Shown here: positions 1 to 8,245 of the stretch, in pieces | How positions within the stretch are numbered: the stretch's first letter is position 1 | How the letters are laid out: the number at the start of each line of letters is the position of its first letter | From: Paracoccus alkenifer | GTDB taxonomy: Bacteria > Pseudomonadota > Alphaproteobacteria > Rhodobacterales > Rhodobacteraceae | Direction: 5' to 3' | Length of the DNA: 64,000 bases | Assembly (NCBI RefSeq): GCF_900108405.1 | Contig: NZ_FNXG01000003.1 | Location: 69,501-133,500 of the forward strand | Made by a program: the position numbers and the translations under genes | The notes under the pieces: generated by a model | Told to the model about the DNA's origin: nothing | What the model saw: the letters and a program-made list of their open reading frames with translations, nothing else | Databases searched by the model: none

Positions 1-1
1 C

Positions 2-853
2 GAGCCGAACCGCGCCACTCTGGCCGGCGAGGTCGCCCCCAGCATCGAATCGCTGACCGCCCAGATGGAAAACTGCACCGTCTTTCGGATCGAGGTCGGC
101 GGCCACACCGATTCGCAGGGCTCGGCCGATTTCAACCGCAAGCTGTCGGCCGACCGCGCCCGGGCGGTGATCGCAGCGCTGGCCGAGGCGGGGGCCGACA
201 CCGCGCATCTGACCGCCGTCGGCCACGGCGCCGACCGGCCCGTCGCCTCGAACGCGACGCCCGAGGGTCGCGAAGCCAACCGCCGCATCGAGTTCCGCCT
301 GCTCTCGCCCGAGCCGGTCACGGCCGAGCCGCCCGCGCAGGTCACCACCCGCGGCGTGACGGTCGCCCAGCCCGCGACGGACGCCAAGCCGGGCGAGGTC
401 GCGGGCGACACCGCCGGCGCCAAGGACGTTGCAGCCGATACGACGGACACGGCTGAGCAGGATGCCGCCCCCGGCGATGCCGCGAACCAAGGGGACGACA
501 CAGCCGCAGAGGGCAGTGGCAATGCCGCCGGCAAAGCAACAGCGGCGCCCGACAACGCAGCGGCCCCGGATACAGCGGACGACACAACCGCGCAAAGCGC
601 AGCCAGCCTCGCCGGGGAACCCGATAGCGCAGCCGAGGCCGCTTCTGGAACGGGCGACCCCGCCGCCGAGGGTTCTGCAACGATGCAGGCCGTCGCTGCC
701 AAGGACGGCGCTGCGGCGGCCGCAGAGGCTGCCTCGGCCGAGGATGATTCGCCCGCGGATGCCCCTGCGCCGGACGCCTCCGGCCCGCAGGGCGCGGCCG
801 CGGCAGGCACCTCTCCTCCGCCCCCGCCTCCGCCCCCGCGACCCTCGCGCTGA
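2..853 (+). CDS. OmpA-family C-terminal domain protein (5' end cut off by window)
   Basis: The reading frame is open from the first bases and ends at a TGA at 853, so the start lies outside the window; 283 residues are visible. About the first 95 residues are an OmpA/MotB-type peptidoglycan-binding domain: GGHTDSQGS, then N-x-x-L-S-x-x-RA, a VGHGADRP segment and a closing N-R-R-I-E-F. This domain normally ties an outer-membrane or lipoprotein to the cell wall. The remaining ~190 residues are a low-complexity Ala/Asp/Glu/Pro tail ending in a proline run. The family role is known; the tail's role is not. Similar acidic Ala-rich stretches occur in cytochrome c1 and the MORN protein of this window. 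Confidence 0.8.
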   Translation, partial: EPNRATLAGEVAPSIESLTAQMENCTVFRIEVGGHTDSQGSADFNRKLSADRARAVIAALAEAGADTAHLTAVGHGADRPVASNATPEGREANRRIEFRLLSPEPVTAEPPAQVTTRGVTVAQPATDAKPGEVAGDTAGAKDVAADTTDTAEQDAAPGDAANQGDDTAAEGSGNAAGKATAAPDNAAAPDTADDTTAQSAASLAGEPDSAAEAASGTGDPAAEGSATMQAVAAKDGAAAAAEAASAEDDSPADAPAPDASGPQGAAAAGTSPPPPPPPPRPSR

Positions 854-1005
854 CATTGGTTCTGCACGGCGCGATGAACAGCGGGGCAGGATCACGCGCC
901 ACGCCCTCCGGCAGCTCGCCTGCGGGTCGGCGGGGGCTTGCCGCAAGGGCCGGCGGCAGGTTCTTGCCTCTCGCCCGCGCGGCGGATGCGGCGTAAGCTC
1001 GGCCC

Positions 1006-1326
1006 ATGAACCAGACCGAGTTGATGATCGCCATTGGCGGCGGGTTGTTCGCCGCGTTCCTGTTGGGCTGGCTTGCGGGCTGGCTGACGCTGCGCGCGGC
1101 CGAGGAACCCGTCCCCGCCCCGCCGCCCGGCGCCGCCGCCGAGTTCCCCGAACCGCCTCGGCCGGCGGCGGATTCGCACGCGCAAGACGACATGGCGGCG
1201 CGGCTGGTCGATGCCCGCGACGCGGCGTTCCGCGCGCAGGACGAATTGCGCCTGGCCCAGATCGAGATCGAAGAGCTGCGCAGCTATATCGAGCGCAAGC
1301 TGGCGCCATCGGCAAACAGCGGCTGA
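1006..1326 (+). CDS. Small membrane-anchored coiled-coil protein, unknown function
   Basis: I do not recognise this 106-aa protein. Residues about 7-30 form one hydrophobic segment (IAIGGGLFAAFLLGWLAGWL). A Pro/Ala-rich linker follows (about 33-60), then a charged segment (about 62-98, rich in Asp, Arg, Glu and Leu) that should form a helix or short coiled coil. The likely topology is a single N-terminal anchor with a cytoplasmic helical tail. It lies between the OmpA-like gene and the convergent prmA, 38 bases from the prmA stop. Codon use matches the neighbours, which supports a real gene. Confidence 0.6.
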   Translation: MNQTELMIAIGGGLFAAFLLGWLAGWLTLRAAEEPVPAPPPGAAAEFPEPPRPAADSHAQDDMAARLVDARDAAFRAQDELRLAQIEIEELRSYIERKLAPSANSG

Positions 1327-1364
1327 GCGGGCCCGGGCTGAGCGGGCGGAACGGGGGGCTGAAT

Positions 1365-2246
1365 TCAGCCCGTGGCCGGACGCCCGACGACCAGCGTCGC
1401 CCATTCCCCCAGATCATCGCGGCGCACCAGCGGGACGCCCGCGGCCTGATAGGCGGCGGCCACATCGTCGGCCTGTGCCGTCAGGATCCCCGACAGGATC
1501 GCCCGCCCGCCCGGCGCCAGATGGCGCACCATGTCAGGCGCCAGCTCGATCAGCGGCTGCTTGAGGATATTGGCAAAGATCAGCTCATACGGCCCCGCGT
1601 CATGCAGCAGCGGGTGCGAAAACCCCTCGGCCATGACGCATTCGACGCGGCCGTCCAGCCCGTTGGCCAGCACGTTCGCCTGTGCGGTCTCGACCGCCAC
1701 CGGGTCGATGTCGGACGCGACGACCACCCCCGGCAGCACCCGCGCCGCCGCCATCGCCAGCACCGCGGTGCCGCAGCCGATGTCGGCCACGCGCAGCGGA
1801 GCCTCGCCCGCCGTCAGCATCCGGTCCAGCGCCAGCAGGCAGCCGCGGGTGGTGTCGTGGTGGCCGGTGCCGAATGCCATCGCGGCCTCGATACACAGCG
1901 ATTCGGCGCCCTCGGGGACGCGGTGGGCGTCATGGGCGCCGTGGACAAAGAACCGGCCGGCCTCGACCGGGGTCAGTTCGCGGCGGACATGGGCCACCCA
2001 GTCCACCTCGGGCAGTTCCGACACGGCAAAGGGCTGGGCGTCATGGGCGGCGGCCAGCAGGGCCAGCGCGATTTCATCGGGGGCTTCGGTGAAATAGACG
2101 CCCACCTCCCAGCGGTCGGAACCGTCCTCGATCTCGAACACGCCGCTGCCGACGGGTTCGGGGGTCAGCACATCCTCGCACGCCTCGGCCAGCGCCTCGG
2201 CGGCGGCGCGGCCCTGCGCATGGGTCAACGCGGTCCAGGTCGCCAT
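1365..2246 (-). CDS. prmA: Ribosomal protein L11 methyltransferase PrmA
   Basis: This 293-aa class I SAM-dependent methyltransferase would trimethylate ribosomal protein L11. The SAM-binding motif I is visible as VADIGCGTAVLAMAAARV, preceded by the family motif AFGTGHHDTTRGCL. The post-motif acidic segment VVASDIDPVAVETAQAN and the NPP-like motif IFANILKQPL follow in the usual order. The chosen ATG overlaps the msrA stop (ATGA), so msrA and prmA are translationally coupled. The frame is open further upstream, but that part lies inside msrA and looks like non-coding translation. Confidence 0.93.
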   Translation of the reverse strand: MATWTALTHAQGRAAAEALAEACEDVLTPEPVGSGVFEIEDGSDRWEVGVYFTEAPDEIALALLAAAHDAQPFAVSELPEVDWVAHVRRELTPVEAGRFFVHGAHDAHRVPEGAESLCIEAAMAFGTGHHDTTRGCLLALDRMLTAGEAPLRVADIGCGTAVLAMAAARVLPGVVVASDIDPVAVETAQANVLANGLDGRVECVMAEGFSHPLLHDAGPYELIFANILKQPLIELAPDMVRHLAPGGRAILSGILTAQADDVAAAYQAAGVPLVRRDDLGEWATLVVGRPATG

Positions 2247-2911
2247 CACAGCGCCCCCGTCGCCACCGAAGACCCGCCCGCGGACGAGGGCGAGGGTTCC
2301 GGGTTTCCGTCGCTTTCGCCGCTTGCGGCCTCGTGCACCGCCGAGGCGCTGGAGGCCAGCACCCCGGTGCCGCGCAGCCCGCAATAGCCGTCGGGCACCT
2401 TGTGCAGATATTGCTGGTGGTCGTCTTCGGGTGCGCGCCAGAAACGGTCGAGCGGCGCGATCTGCGTGGTGATGCGCCCGAAACCGCCCACCGCCAGCCG
2501 GTTGTCATAGTCGATGCGGCTGGATTCGGCCACGGCAAGCTGGTGGTCCGAGGTGGTGAAGATCACCGAGCGATACTGGTCGCCGATGTCGTTGCCTTGC
2601 CGGTTGCCCTGGGTGGGATCGTGGTTTTCCCAGAATATCTTGAGGATCTGTTCGGTGCTGATCCGGCTGGGGTCATAGACCACGCGCACCACCTCGGCAT
2701 GGCCGGTGCCGCCGGCGCAGACCTGGCGATAGGTCGGGTTCTCGGTGGTGCCGCCGGCAAAGCCGACCTCGGTCAGGAATACGCCCTCTTGCTGCCAGTA
2801 AAGCCGCTCGACCCCCCAATAGCAGCCCATGCCCAGCACGATTTCCTCGAACCCTCTGGGCGTGGGGGTGTCGAGCGGGCGGCCGAAAATGGCGTGGATC
2901 GGTGCGGACAT
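2246..2911 (-). CDS. msrA: Peptide-methionine (S)-S-oxide reductase MsrA
   Basis: MsrA reduces methionine-S-sulfoxide in proteins using thioredoxin. The active-site motif appears as GMGCYWGVE with the catalytic Cys at residue 30; Tyr stands where most members have Phe. Further family motifs are GFAGGTTENPTYRQVCAGGTG, HAEVV and the YDP-x-x-I-S-T-E-Q-I-L segment. At 221 aa it is a normal full-length enzyme. It ends in an ATGA overlap with prmA, so the two form a short operon. Confidence 0.95.
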   Translation of the reverse strand: MSAPIHAIFGRPLDTPTPRGFEEIVLGMGCYWGVERLYWQQEGVFLTEVGFAGGTTENPTYRQVCAGGTGHAEVVRVVYDPSRISTEQILKIFWENHDPTQGNRQGNDIGDQYRSVIFTTSDHQLAVAESSRIDYDNRLAVGGFGRITTQIAPLDRFWRAPEDDHQQYLHKVPDGYCGLRGTGVLASSASAVHEAASGESDGNPEPSPSSAGGSSVATGAL

Positions 2912-3028
2912 GGCAGGCTCCTGTCGGTTGGTCCCTGATCTAGGGCGCGGGGCGGGGTTTCACAACGCCTTGCACCGCGGTCGGGTTCTGCGACAGGCTG
3001 CGGGGGGTGTGGCTGTGGCGAGGCCGGA

Positions 3029-3127
3029 CCGGGGGCCAGCCCCCGGGCCACTGCCGTGGCCTTCCTCGCTGAAAACAGTCCACCGGACTGTTTTCCGGGC
3101 GCTCGGAAGCCCCCGGGATATTTTCAT
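3029..3127 (+). repeat. Dispersed intergenic hairpin element, copy 1 (upstream of P1 peptidase)
   Basis: Composite element with three parts. First is a perfect hairpin CCGGGGGC-CA-GCCCCCGG (3029-3046). Second is a perfect 11-bp inverted repeat with a 3-base loop, GAAAACAGTCC-acc-GGACTGTTTTC (3071-3095). Third is the core GCCCCCGGGATATTTTC (3109-3125). The first hairpin is identical to the one between norQ and norD at 37005-37022. The core is shared with nine other places in the window. It sits directly ahead of the ribosome-binding site of the peptidase gene and points towards it. Confidence 0.7.
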
Positions 3128-3140
3128 AATGGAGAATGGC

Positions 3141-4115
3141 ATGCGCGCAGGACCACTGAACCTGATTACCGATGTGGCCGGGCTGGTTGTCGGCAATGCG
3201 GCGGACGCAGCGCTGAAATCGGGGGTGACGGTGCTGACCTCGGACGCGCCATTCGCCTGCGGCGTGCATGTGATGGGCGGCGCGCCGGGGACGCGGGAAA
3301 CCGACCTGCTGGCCCCCGACCGGCTGGTGCATGCGGTGGATGCGCTGGTGCTGGCGGGCGGCTCGGCCTTTGGGCTGGGCGCGGCCGAGGGCGTGGTGGC
3401 CGGGCTGCGCGCAATGGGGCGCGGCTTTGCAGTGGGGGATGCGCGCGTGCCGATCGTGCCGGGCGCGATCCTGTTCGACCTGCTGAACGGCGGCGACAAG
3501 GGCTGGGACGACAGCCCCTATCCCGCGCTGGGGCGCCGCGCGCTGGATGCGGCCGGGGCGAGGTTCGCGCTGGGGTCCGAGGGCGCGGGAACGGGCGCCC
3601 TGACCGCGCAGTGGAAGGGCGGGCTGGGTTCGGCCTCGGCGGTGCTGGAGGACGGCACCACCATTGGCGCGCTGGTGGCGGTGAATGCGCTGGGGTCGGT
3701 GACCGCGCCATCCGGGCAGTTCTGGGCCGCGCCGTGGGAACTGGGGGACGAATTCGGCGGCCGCGGCCTGTCCGGCCCCTATGACCCCGGCCATGAACCC
3801 GCGCCGGAAAAGCGGCAGGGCGAGGCCACCACCATCGGCATCATCGCCACCGACGCCGCGCTGGACAAGGCGGCGCTGACCCGGCTGGCGGTGGGGGCGC
3901 ATGACGGGTTCGCTCGCGCCATCGTGCCCTCGCACACGCCGTTCGACGGGGATCTGGTGTTCGCGGTCTCGACCGGGGCGCGCAAGGCGGCGGACCCGTT
4001 CCGGCTGGGCCATGCCGCCGCCTGCACCATGGCGCGGGCCATCGCGCGGGCGGTGTTCCTGGCCGCCCCGGCGCCGGGCGACCTGCAACCCTGCTGGCGG
4101 GCGGCGCTGCGCTGA
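3141..4115 (+). CDS. P1-family peptidase (DmpA/aminopeptidase-like, N-terminal nucleophile fold)
   Basis: This 324-aa protein belongs to the P1 peptidase family (DmpA L-aminopeptidase/D-esterase and beta-aminopeptidases). Visible family blocks are LNLITDVAGLVVGNA at the N-terminus, VLAGGSAFGLGAAEGV, VPIVPGAILFDLLNGG, GSEGAGTGALTAQWKGG and TTIGIIATDAALDK. The last block matches the autocatalytic cleavage and nucleophile region, which would be a Thr here. I chose the ATG at 3141 because GGAG lies six bases ahead; an in-frame ATG at 3129 lacks such a site. The substrate cannot be read from sequence. Confidence 0.85.
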   Translation: MRAGPLNLITDVAGLVVGNAADAALKSGVTVLTSDAPFACGVHVMGGAPGTRETDLLAPDRLVHAVDALVLAGGSAFGLGAAEGVVAGLRAMGRGFAVGDARVPIVPGAILFDLLNGGDKGWDDSPYPALGRRALDAAGARFALGSEGAGTGALTAQWKGGLGSASAVLEDGTTIGALVAVNALGSVTAPSGQFWAAPWELGDEFGGRGLSGPYDPGHEPAPEKRQGEATTIGIIATDAALDKAALTRLAVGAHDGFARAIVPSHTPFDGDLVFAVSTGARKAADPFRLGHAAACTMARAIARAVFLAAPAPGDLQPCWRAALR

Positions 4116-4228
4116 AATTCCTCGGGCGGACCCGGGCGCGCCGCAGATGCGTTGCACTGGACAATGGCGGCGGCCGGTGTTCACGTCGCGCCTGACCGAA
4201 ACCCGGCCGTCATACCGGAGGAGACACC

Positions 4229-5707
4229 ATGACCGCCCATTCGACCGATCTGAAGACCCTGCTGCGTGACCCCTCGTTGCTGGAAACCCGCGCCTTTGTC
4301 GCGGGCGAGTGGGTGGATGCCGAGGACGGCGCGACCTTTGAGGTGCGAAATCCTGCCCGCGGCGACGTGATCGCCCGCGTGGCCGACCTGTCGCGGGCCG
4401 AGGTCGCCCGCGCCATCGAGGCCGCCCATCGCGCCATGAAGGACTGGGCCGCCCGCCCGGCCAAGGAACGCGCGCAGGTCATGCGGCGCTGGTTCGACCT
4501 GATGATGCAGAACCAGGACGACCTTGCCACCATCCTGACCGCCGAGATGGGCAAGCCCCTGCCCGAGGCCAAGGGCGAAATCGCTTACGGCGCCAGCTTT
4601 ATCGAGTGGTTCGGCGAAGAGGCCAAGCGCGTCTACGGCGAAACCATCCCCGGCCACATGGCCGACAAGCGCCTGACCGTGCTGCGCCAGCCGATCGGGG
4701 TGGTTGGCTCGATCACGCCGTGGAATTTTCCCAACGCGATGATCACCCGCAAATGCGGCCCGGCGCTGGCGGTGGGCTGCGGCTTTGTCGCAAGGCCGGC
4801 GGCGGAAACGCCGCTGTCGGCGCTGGCGCTGGCTGTGCTGGGTGAACGCGCCGGGCTGCCCAAGGGGATCCTGTCGGTGGTGACCTCCAGCCGGTCCTCG
4901 GACATCGGCAAGGAATTTTGCGAAAACCCGCTGGTGCGCAAGCTGACCTTTACCGGCTCGACCGAGGTCGGGCGCATCCTGCTGCGCCAGGCCGCCGACC
5001 AGGTGCTGAAATGCTCGATGGAGCTGGGCGGCAACGCCCCCTTCATCGTCTTTGACGACGCCGATCTGGATGCGGCGGTCGAAGGGGCGATGGCGTCGAA
5101 GTTCCGCAACAACGGCCAGACCTGTGTCTGCGCCAACCGCATCTATGTGCAGGCCGGGGTCTATGACGAATTCGCACGCCGGCTGGCGGCGGCGGTGGAC
5201 AGGCTGAATGTGGGCGACGGGCTGGAATCCGGCACCACCACCGGCCCGCTGATCAACGCGGACGCCGTGGAAAAGGTCGAGGAACACATCGCCGACGCGC
5301 TGGACCGCGGGGCCAAGGTGGTCACCGGCGGCAATCGCCATCCGCTGGGCGGATCCTTCTTTCAGCCGACGGTGGTGACGGATATTCCCGCCGATGCGAA
5401 GGTCTCGACCGAGGAAACCTTTGGCCCGCTGGCGCCGCTGTTCCGCTTTGAGACCGAGCAAGAGGTGATCGACAAGGCCAACGCCACCATCTTTGGCCTG
5501 GCCGCCTATTTCTATGCCCGCGACGTCGGCCGCATCACCCGCGTGCAGGAAGCGCTGGAATACGGCATCGTCGGCGTGAACACCGGCATCATCTCGACCG
5601 AGGTCGCCCCCTTTGGCGGCGTCAAGCAGTCGGGGCTGGGCCGCGAAGGCTCGCGCCACGGGATCGAGGATTATCTGGAAATGAAATACGTCTGCCTGTC
5701 GATCTGA
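4229..5707 (+). CDS. gabD: NAD(P)-dependent succinate-semialdehyde dehydrogenase (aldehyde dehydrogenase family)
   Basis: This 492-aa aldehyde dehydrogenase would oxidise succinate semialdehyde to succinate in the GABA pathway. The general base Glu265 lies in SMELGGNAPF and the catalytic Cys299 in GQTCVCANR. The overall pattern (ITPWNFPNAMITRK, SVVTSS, TFTGSTEVGR, C-terminal KQSGLGREGSRHGIEDYLE) is that of GabD. One key residue is odd: the usual VLKPAE, whose Lys helps bind the coenzyme ribose/phosphate, reads VARPAAETP with Arg189, encoded by the rare codon AGG. A GGAGGAG ribosome-binding site precedes the ATG. The family is clear; the exact aldehyde is inferred. Confidence 0.88.
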   Translation: MTAHSTDLKTLLRDPSLLETRAFVAGEWVDAEDGATFEVRNPARGDVIARVADLSRAEVARAIEAAHRAMKDWAARPAKERAQVMRRWFDLMMQNQDDLATILTAEMGKPLPEAKGEIAYGASFIEWFGEEAKRVYGETIPGHMADKRLTVLRQPIGVVGSITPWNFPNAMITRKCGPALAVGCGFVARPAAETPLSALALAVLGERAGLPKGILSVVTSSRSSDIGKEFCENPLVRKLTFTGSTEVGRILLRQAADQVLKCSMELGGNAPFIVFDDADLDAAVEGAMASKFRNNGQTCVCANRIYVQAGVYDEFARRLAAAVDRLNVGDGLESGTTTGPLINADAVEKVEEHIADALDRGAKVVTGGNRHPLGGSFFQPTVVTDIPADAKVSTEETFGPLAPLFRFETEQEVIDKANATIFGLAAYFYARDVGRITRVQEALEYGIVGVNTGIISTEVAPFGGVKQSGLGREGSRHGIEDYLEMKYVCLSI

Positions 5708-5720
5708 GCCGGAAAGAAAA

Positions 5721-5849
5721 GGGGGGCTGTCTGCCCCCCATCGCCTGACGGCGATTCCCCCCGAGGATATTTCCGCACCAAAGACCTCATGAAGCGGCAA
5801 GCCCGGTCTTTGGTGTGTAAATATCCCGGGGTCCGGGGCAGCGCCCCGG
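5721..5849. repeat. Dispersed element, copy 2: inverted pair between convergent genes
   Basis: This fills the gap between the gabD and thiolase stop codons. On the gabD side are hairpins GGGGGGC-tgtct-GCCCCCC (5721-5739) and ATCGCC-tgac-GGCGAT (5740-5755). Next comes the core CCCCCCGAGGATATTT with the arm CACCAAAGAC (to 5780). The thiolase side carries the inverted arm GTCTTTGGTG (from 5807), AAATATCCCGGGG and the hairpin CCGGGGC-agc-GCCCCGG (5833-5849). The two arms can pair with each other. The layout suggests a bidirectional terminator. Confidence 0.75.
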
Positions 5850-5866
5850 TCCGGCGCGGGCCGTGA

Positions 5867-7027
5867 TCAGACCAGTTCGATCGCGATGGCGGTGCCCTCG
5901 CCGCCGCCGATACAGATGGCAGCGACGCCGCGTTTCTTGCCGGCACGGCGCAGCGCGTTGATCAGCGTGACCACAATGCGCGCCCCCGAGGCGCCGATGG
6001 GGTGGCCCATCGCGCAGGCGCCGCCGTTCACGTTCACCACCTCCGGCGACAGGCCCATCTTCTGCATGAAGGCCATGGGGACGACGGCGAAGGCCTCGTT
6101 CACCTCCCACAGGTCGACGTCTTCCTTGGCCCAGCCCAGCTTTGCCAGCAGCTTTTCAGCGGCGGGGACCGGGGCGGTGGGGAAATCGGCCGGGGCCTGG
6201 GCGTGGCCGGCATGGCCCATGATGCGGGCGATGGCGCCTTCGGCCTTGTCCGACAGCACCAGCGCCGCCGCCCCGTCCGAAATCGAGGACGAATTCGCCG
6301 CCGTCACCGTGCCGTCCTTGCGGAACGCGGGCCTCAGGGTCGGGATCTTGTCGGGGCGGGCGTTGCCGGGCTGTTCGTCGGTGTCCACCATCGTCTCGCC
6401 GCCCCGGGTCGCGACCTTGACCGCCACCACCTCATCGGCAAAGCGCCCTTCGTCGATGGCAGCCTTGGCCCGGGTCAGCGAGCGCAGCGCGTATTCGTCC
6501 TGCGCCTGCCGGGAGAACTGGAACTCGGCGGCGCAATCCTCGGCGAAGCTGCCCATCAGCCGGCCCTTGTCATAGGCATCTTCCAGCCCGTCAAGGAACA
6601 TCGAATCCATCACCTGCCCGTGGCCAAGCCGGGCGCCGCCGCGCATCTTGGGCAGCAGATAGGGGGCGTTGGTCATGCTCTCCATCCCCCCCGCGACAAT
6701 GGTGCGGGCCGAGCCTGCGCGGATGGAATCCGAGGCCGACATCAGCGCCTGCATCCCCGAGCCGCACATCTTGTTCAGCGTGACCGCCGGCACCGACTGC
6801 GGCAGCCCCGCCCCCAGCGCCGCCTGGCGCGCGGGGGCCTGGCCCTGGCCCGCGGGCAGAACGCAGCCCATCAGCACCTCGTCGACCTGCGCGCCGTCCA
6901 CGCCGGCGCGCGAAATCGCCTCGGCGATGGCGGTCGCGCCCAGTTCGGGTGCGGTCAAGGGGGCAAGGGCGCCCTGCATTCCCCCCATCGGGGTGCGGAC
7001 GGCGGCGTGGATGTAGACCTCGGGCAT
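5867..7027 (-). CDS. Acetyl-CoA acetyltransferase (thiolase)
   Basis: This 386-aa thiolase condenses or cleaves acetoacetyl-CoA. The nucleophilic Cys88 is in NKMCGSG, the catalytic His342 in CAMGHPIGASGAR and the second Cys372 in CIGGGEG. Most relatives have GGGMG here, so the Glu is unusual but lies beside the catalytic Cys rather than on it. The size and the VAGGMESMTNAPY block fit the biosynthetic/AtoB-PhaA class rather than the longer FadA type. No phaB lies beside it, so the pathway (PHB, ketone bodies or amino-acid breakdown) stays open. Confidence 0.9.
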   Translation of the reverse strand: MPEVYIHAAVRTPMGGMQGALAPLTAPELGATAIAEAISRAGVDGAQVDEVLMGCVLPAGQGQAPARQAALGAGLPQSVPAVTLNKMCGSGMQALMSASDSIRAGSARTIVAGGMESMTNAPYLLPKMRGGARLGHGQVMDSMFLDGLEDAYDKGRLMGSFAEDCAAEFQFSRQAQDEYALRSLTRAKAAIDEGRFADEVVAVKVATRGGETMVDTDEQPGNARPDKIPTLRPAFRKDGTVTAANSSSISDGAAALVLSDKAEGAIARIMGHAGHAQAPADFPTAPVPAAEKLLAKLGWAKEDVDLWEVNEAFAVVPMAFMQKMGLSPEVVNVNGGACAMGHPIGASGARIVVTLINALRRAGKKRGVAAICIGGGEGTAIAIELV

Positions 7028-7108
7028 GGCACTCTCGACTGTTTGCGATTTGGTAACGAGTTTCGGCTAACCATGGGCCAAAGGACGGATTCGCCGCAAG
7101 GGTCGGGT

Positions 7109-7459
7109 ATGCATTTCTACACGGATCTGATCGACGACGGGGTGAGGGTGCGGGTCGAGGAACCGCGGCTGGACGCCGCCATCGCCATCCGCTTCAAGGA
7201 CCGGCTGCGCGATGTGGCGGCGCGGCACGGGCCGCGGATCCTGCTGGATCTGACGCCGGTGCAGTTCATGGACAGCTCGGGGCTGGGGGCGGTGCTGGCG
7301 ATCCGCCGCATCCTGCCCGAGGGCCACCGGCTTGAGCTGATGGGGCTGACCCCCAACGTGGACAGGGTCTTTCGCCTGACCCGGATGGACACGGTGTTCA
7401 CCATTCACGGCAACCAGCCTGGATTTCCCTCGACCCCGGATGACGAGGCCGACAGATGA
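7109..7459 (+). CDS. STAS-domain anti-sigma factor antagonist
   Basis: This 116-aa single STAS domain resembles SpoIIAA/RsbV. The phosphorylation-site motif reads QFMDSSGLGAVLAIRR, with the Ser of DSSGLG as the expected target. The flanking pattern (ILLDLTPVQF before it, HRLELMGLTPNV after it) fits the family. The chosen ATG has AGGG about six bases upstream; an in-frame ATG at 7073 is possible. The stop overlaps the start of the following kinase gene (ATGA), so the two should act as a partner-switching pair. Confidence 0.85.
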   Translation: MHFYTDLIDDGVRVRVEEPRLDAAIAIRFKDRLRDVAARHGPRILLDLTPVQFMDSSGLGAVLAIRRILPEGHRLELMGLTPNVDRVFRLTRMDTVFTIHGNQPGFPSTPDDEADR

Positions 7460-7995
7460 TCGACGACATTCCCCCGCCGCCATGCGGCCACCGCCTGACC
7501 CGCGCGGCGCCGATGTTTCACCGGATCTTTCCTGCGGACCCGCAGGCAGTCCGGCAGGCGCTGGTCGACCTGCGCGCGCGTTTCACGGGGGCGGTGCCTT
7601 CGGATGCGGTGGACCGGATGGAGCTGGCGATGGCCGAGGTGCTGAACAATATCGTCCAGCACGGGGGCGCCATGCCCCACGTCTTGCCCGTCCCCCCCGG
7701 CGCGCAGCCCCCCGCCCCCGTCACGATCCACCTTACCGTGACGCGGCACGCCGGCGGGCTGGCCTGTGCCGTCACCGACGATGGCGGCCCGCTGCCGCTG
7801 TGCTGCCTGACGCCGGCGCAGATGCCCCTGCCCGAGATCGCAGCCCTGCGCGAGGGCGGCTTTGGCTGGTTCATGATCCGCGACCTGACCCAGTCGCTGT
7901 TCTATTTCCGCGAACGCCGGCGCAACGTGCTGTGTTTCAGCGTGCCCCCGGCCGAGGGCGGGCAGCGCCCCGCGGGCACCACCGTCGTCGCATGA
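7456..7995 (+). CDS. RsbW-like anti-sigma factor serine kinase (HATPase_c fold)
   Basis: This 179-aa protein is a GHKL-type ATPase related to RsbW/SpoIIAB, which phosphorylates a STAS partner and binds a sigma factor. The N box is ELAMAEVLNNIVQHG, the G1 box VTDDGGPL and the G2 box EGGFGWFMIRDL. A Pro-rich insertion lies between the N and G1 boxes (about residues 75-90). The gene is coupled to the STAS gene. No sigma factor or PP2C-type phosphatase is adjacent, so the output of the switch is unknown. Confidence 0.8.
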   Translation: MIDDIPPPPCGHRLTRAAPMFHRIFPADPQAVRQALVDLRARFTGAVPSDAVDRMELAMAEVLNNIVQHGGAMPHVLPVPPGAQPPAPVTIHLTVTRHAGGLACAVTDDGGPLPLCCLTPAQMPLPEIAALREGGFGWFMIRDLTQSLFYFRERRRNVLCFSVPPAEGGQRPAGTTVVA

Positions 7996-8245
7996 CGGCC
8001 GCCGCCCCTTGCCCGGCGACCACGGGCATTTGCCCATTCGCCGGCCGCAACCGCCGCCCGCGGCCCGTCGCCTGCGCGTCGAAAATCCCACACTGCGGCC
8101 AAATGCGGCAGCGGATGCGCGGCTCGGTGCTGGACTGACGGAATGTTGACCGCTAGAAACGCGCCTGCGAGGGCTGTCCATCGGTCGGCCCGACCTGTCG
8201 TATCGGCCCGGCCCACCCGCGCTGGCCCCGAATTGGAGAATGACC

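Noticed and set aside
4793..4795. Arg189 codon in GabD as a sign of pseudogenisation
   Set aside because: The frame is intact and both catalytic residues (Glu265, Cys299) are present, so a living gene with one unusual residue is the simpler reading.
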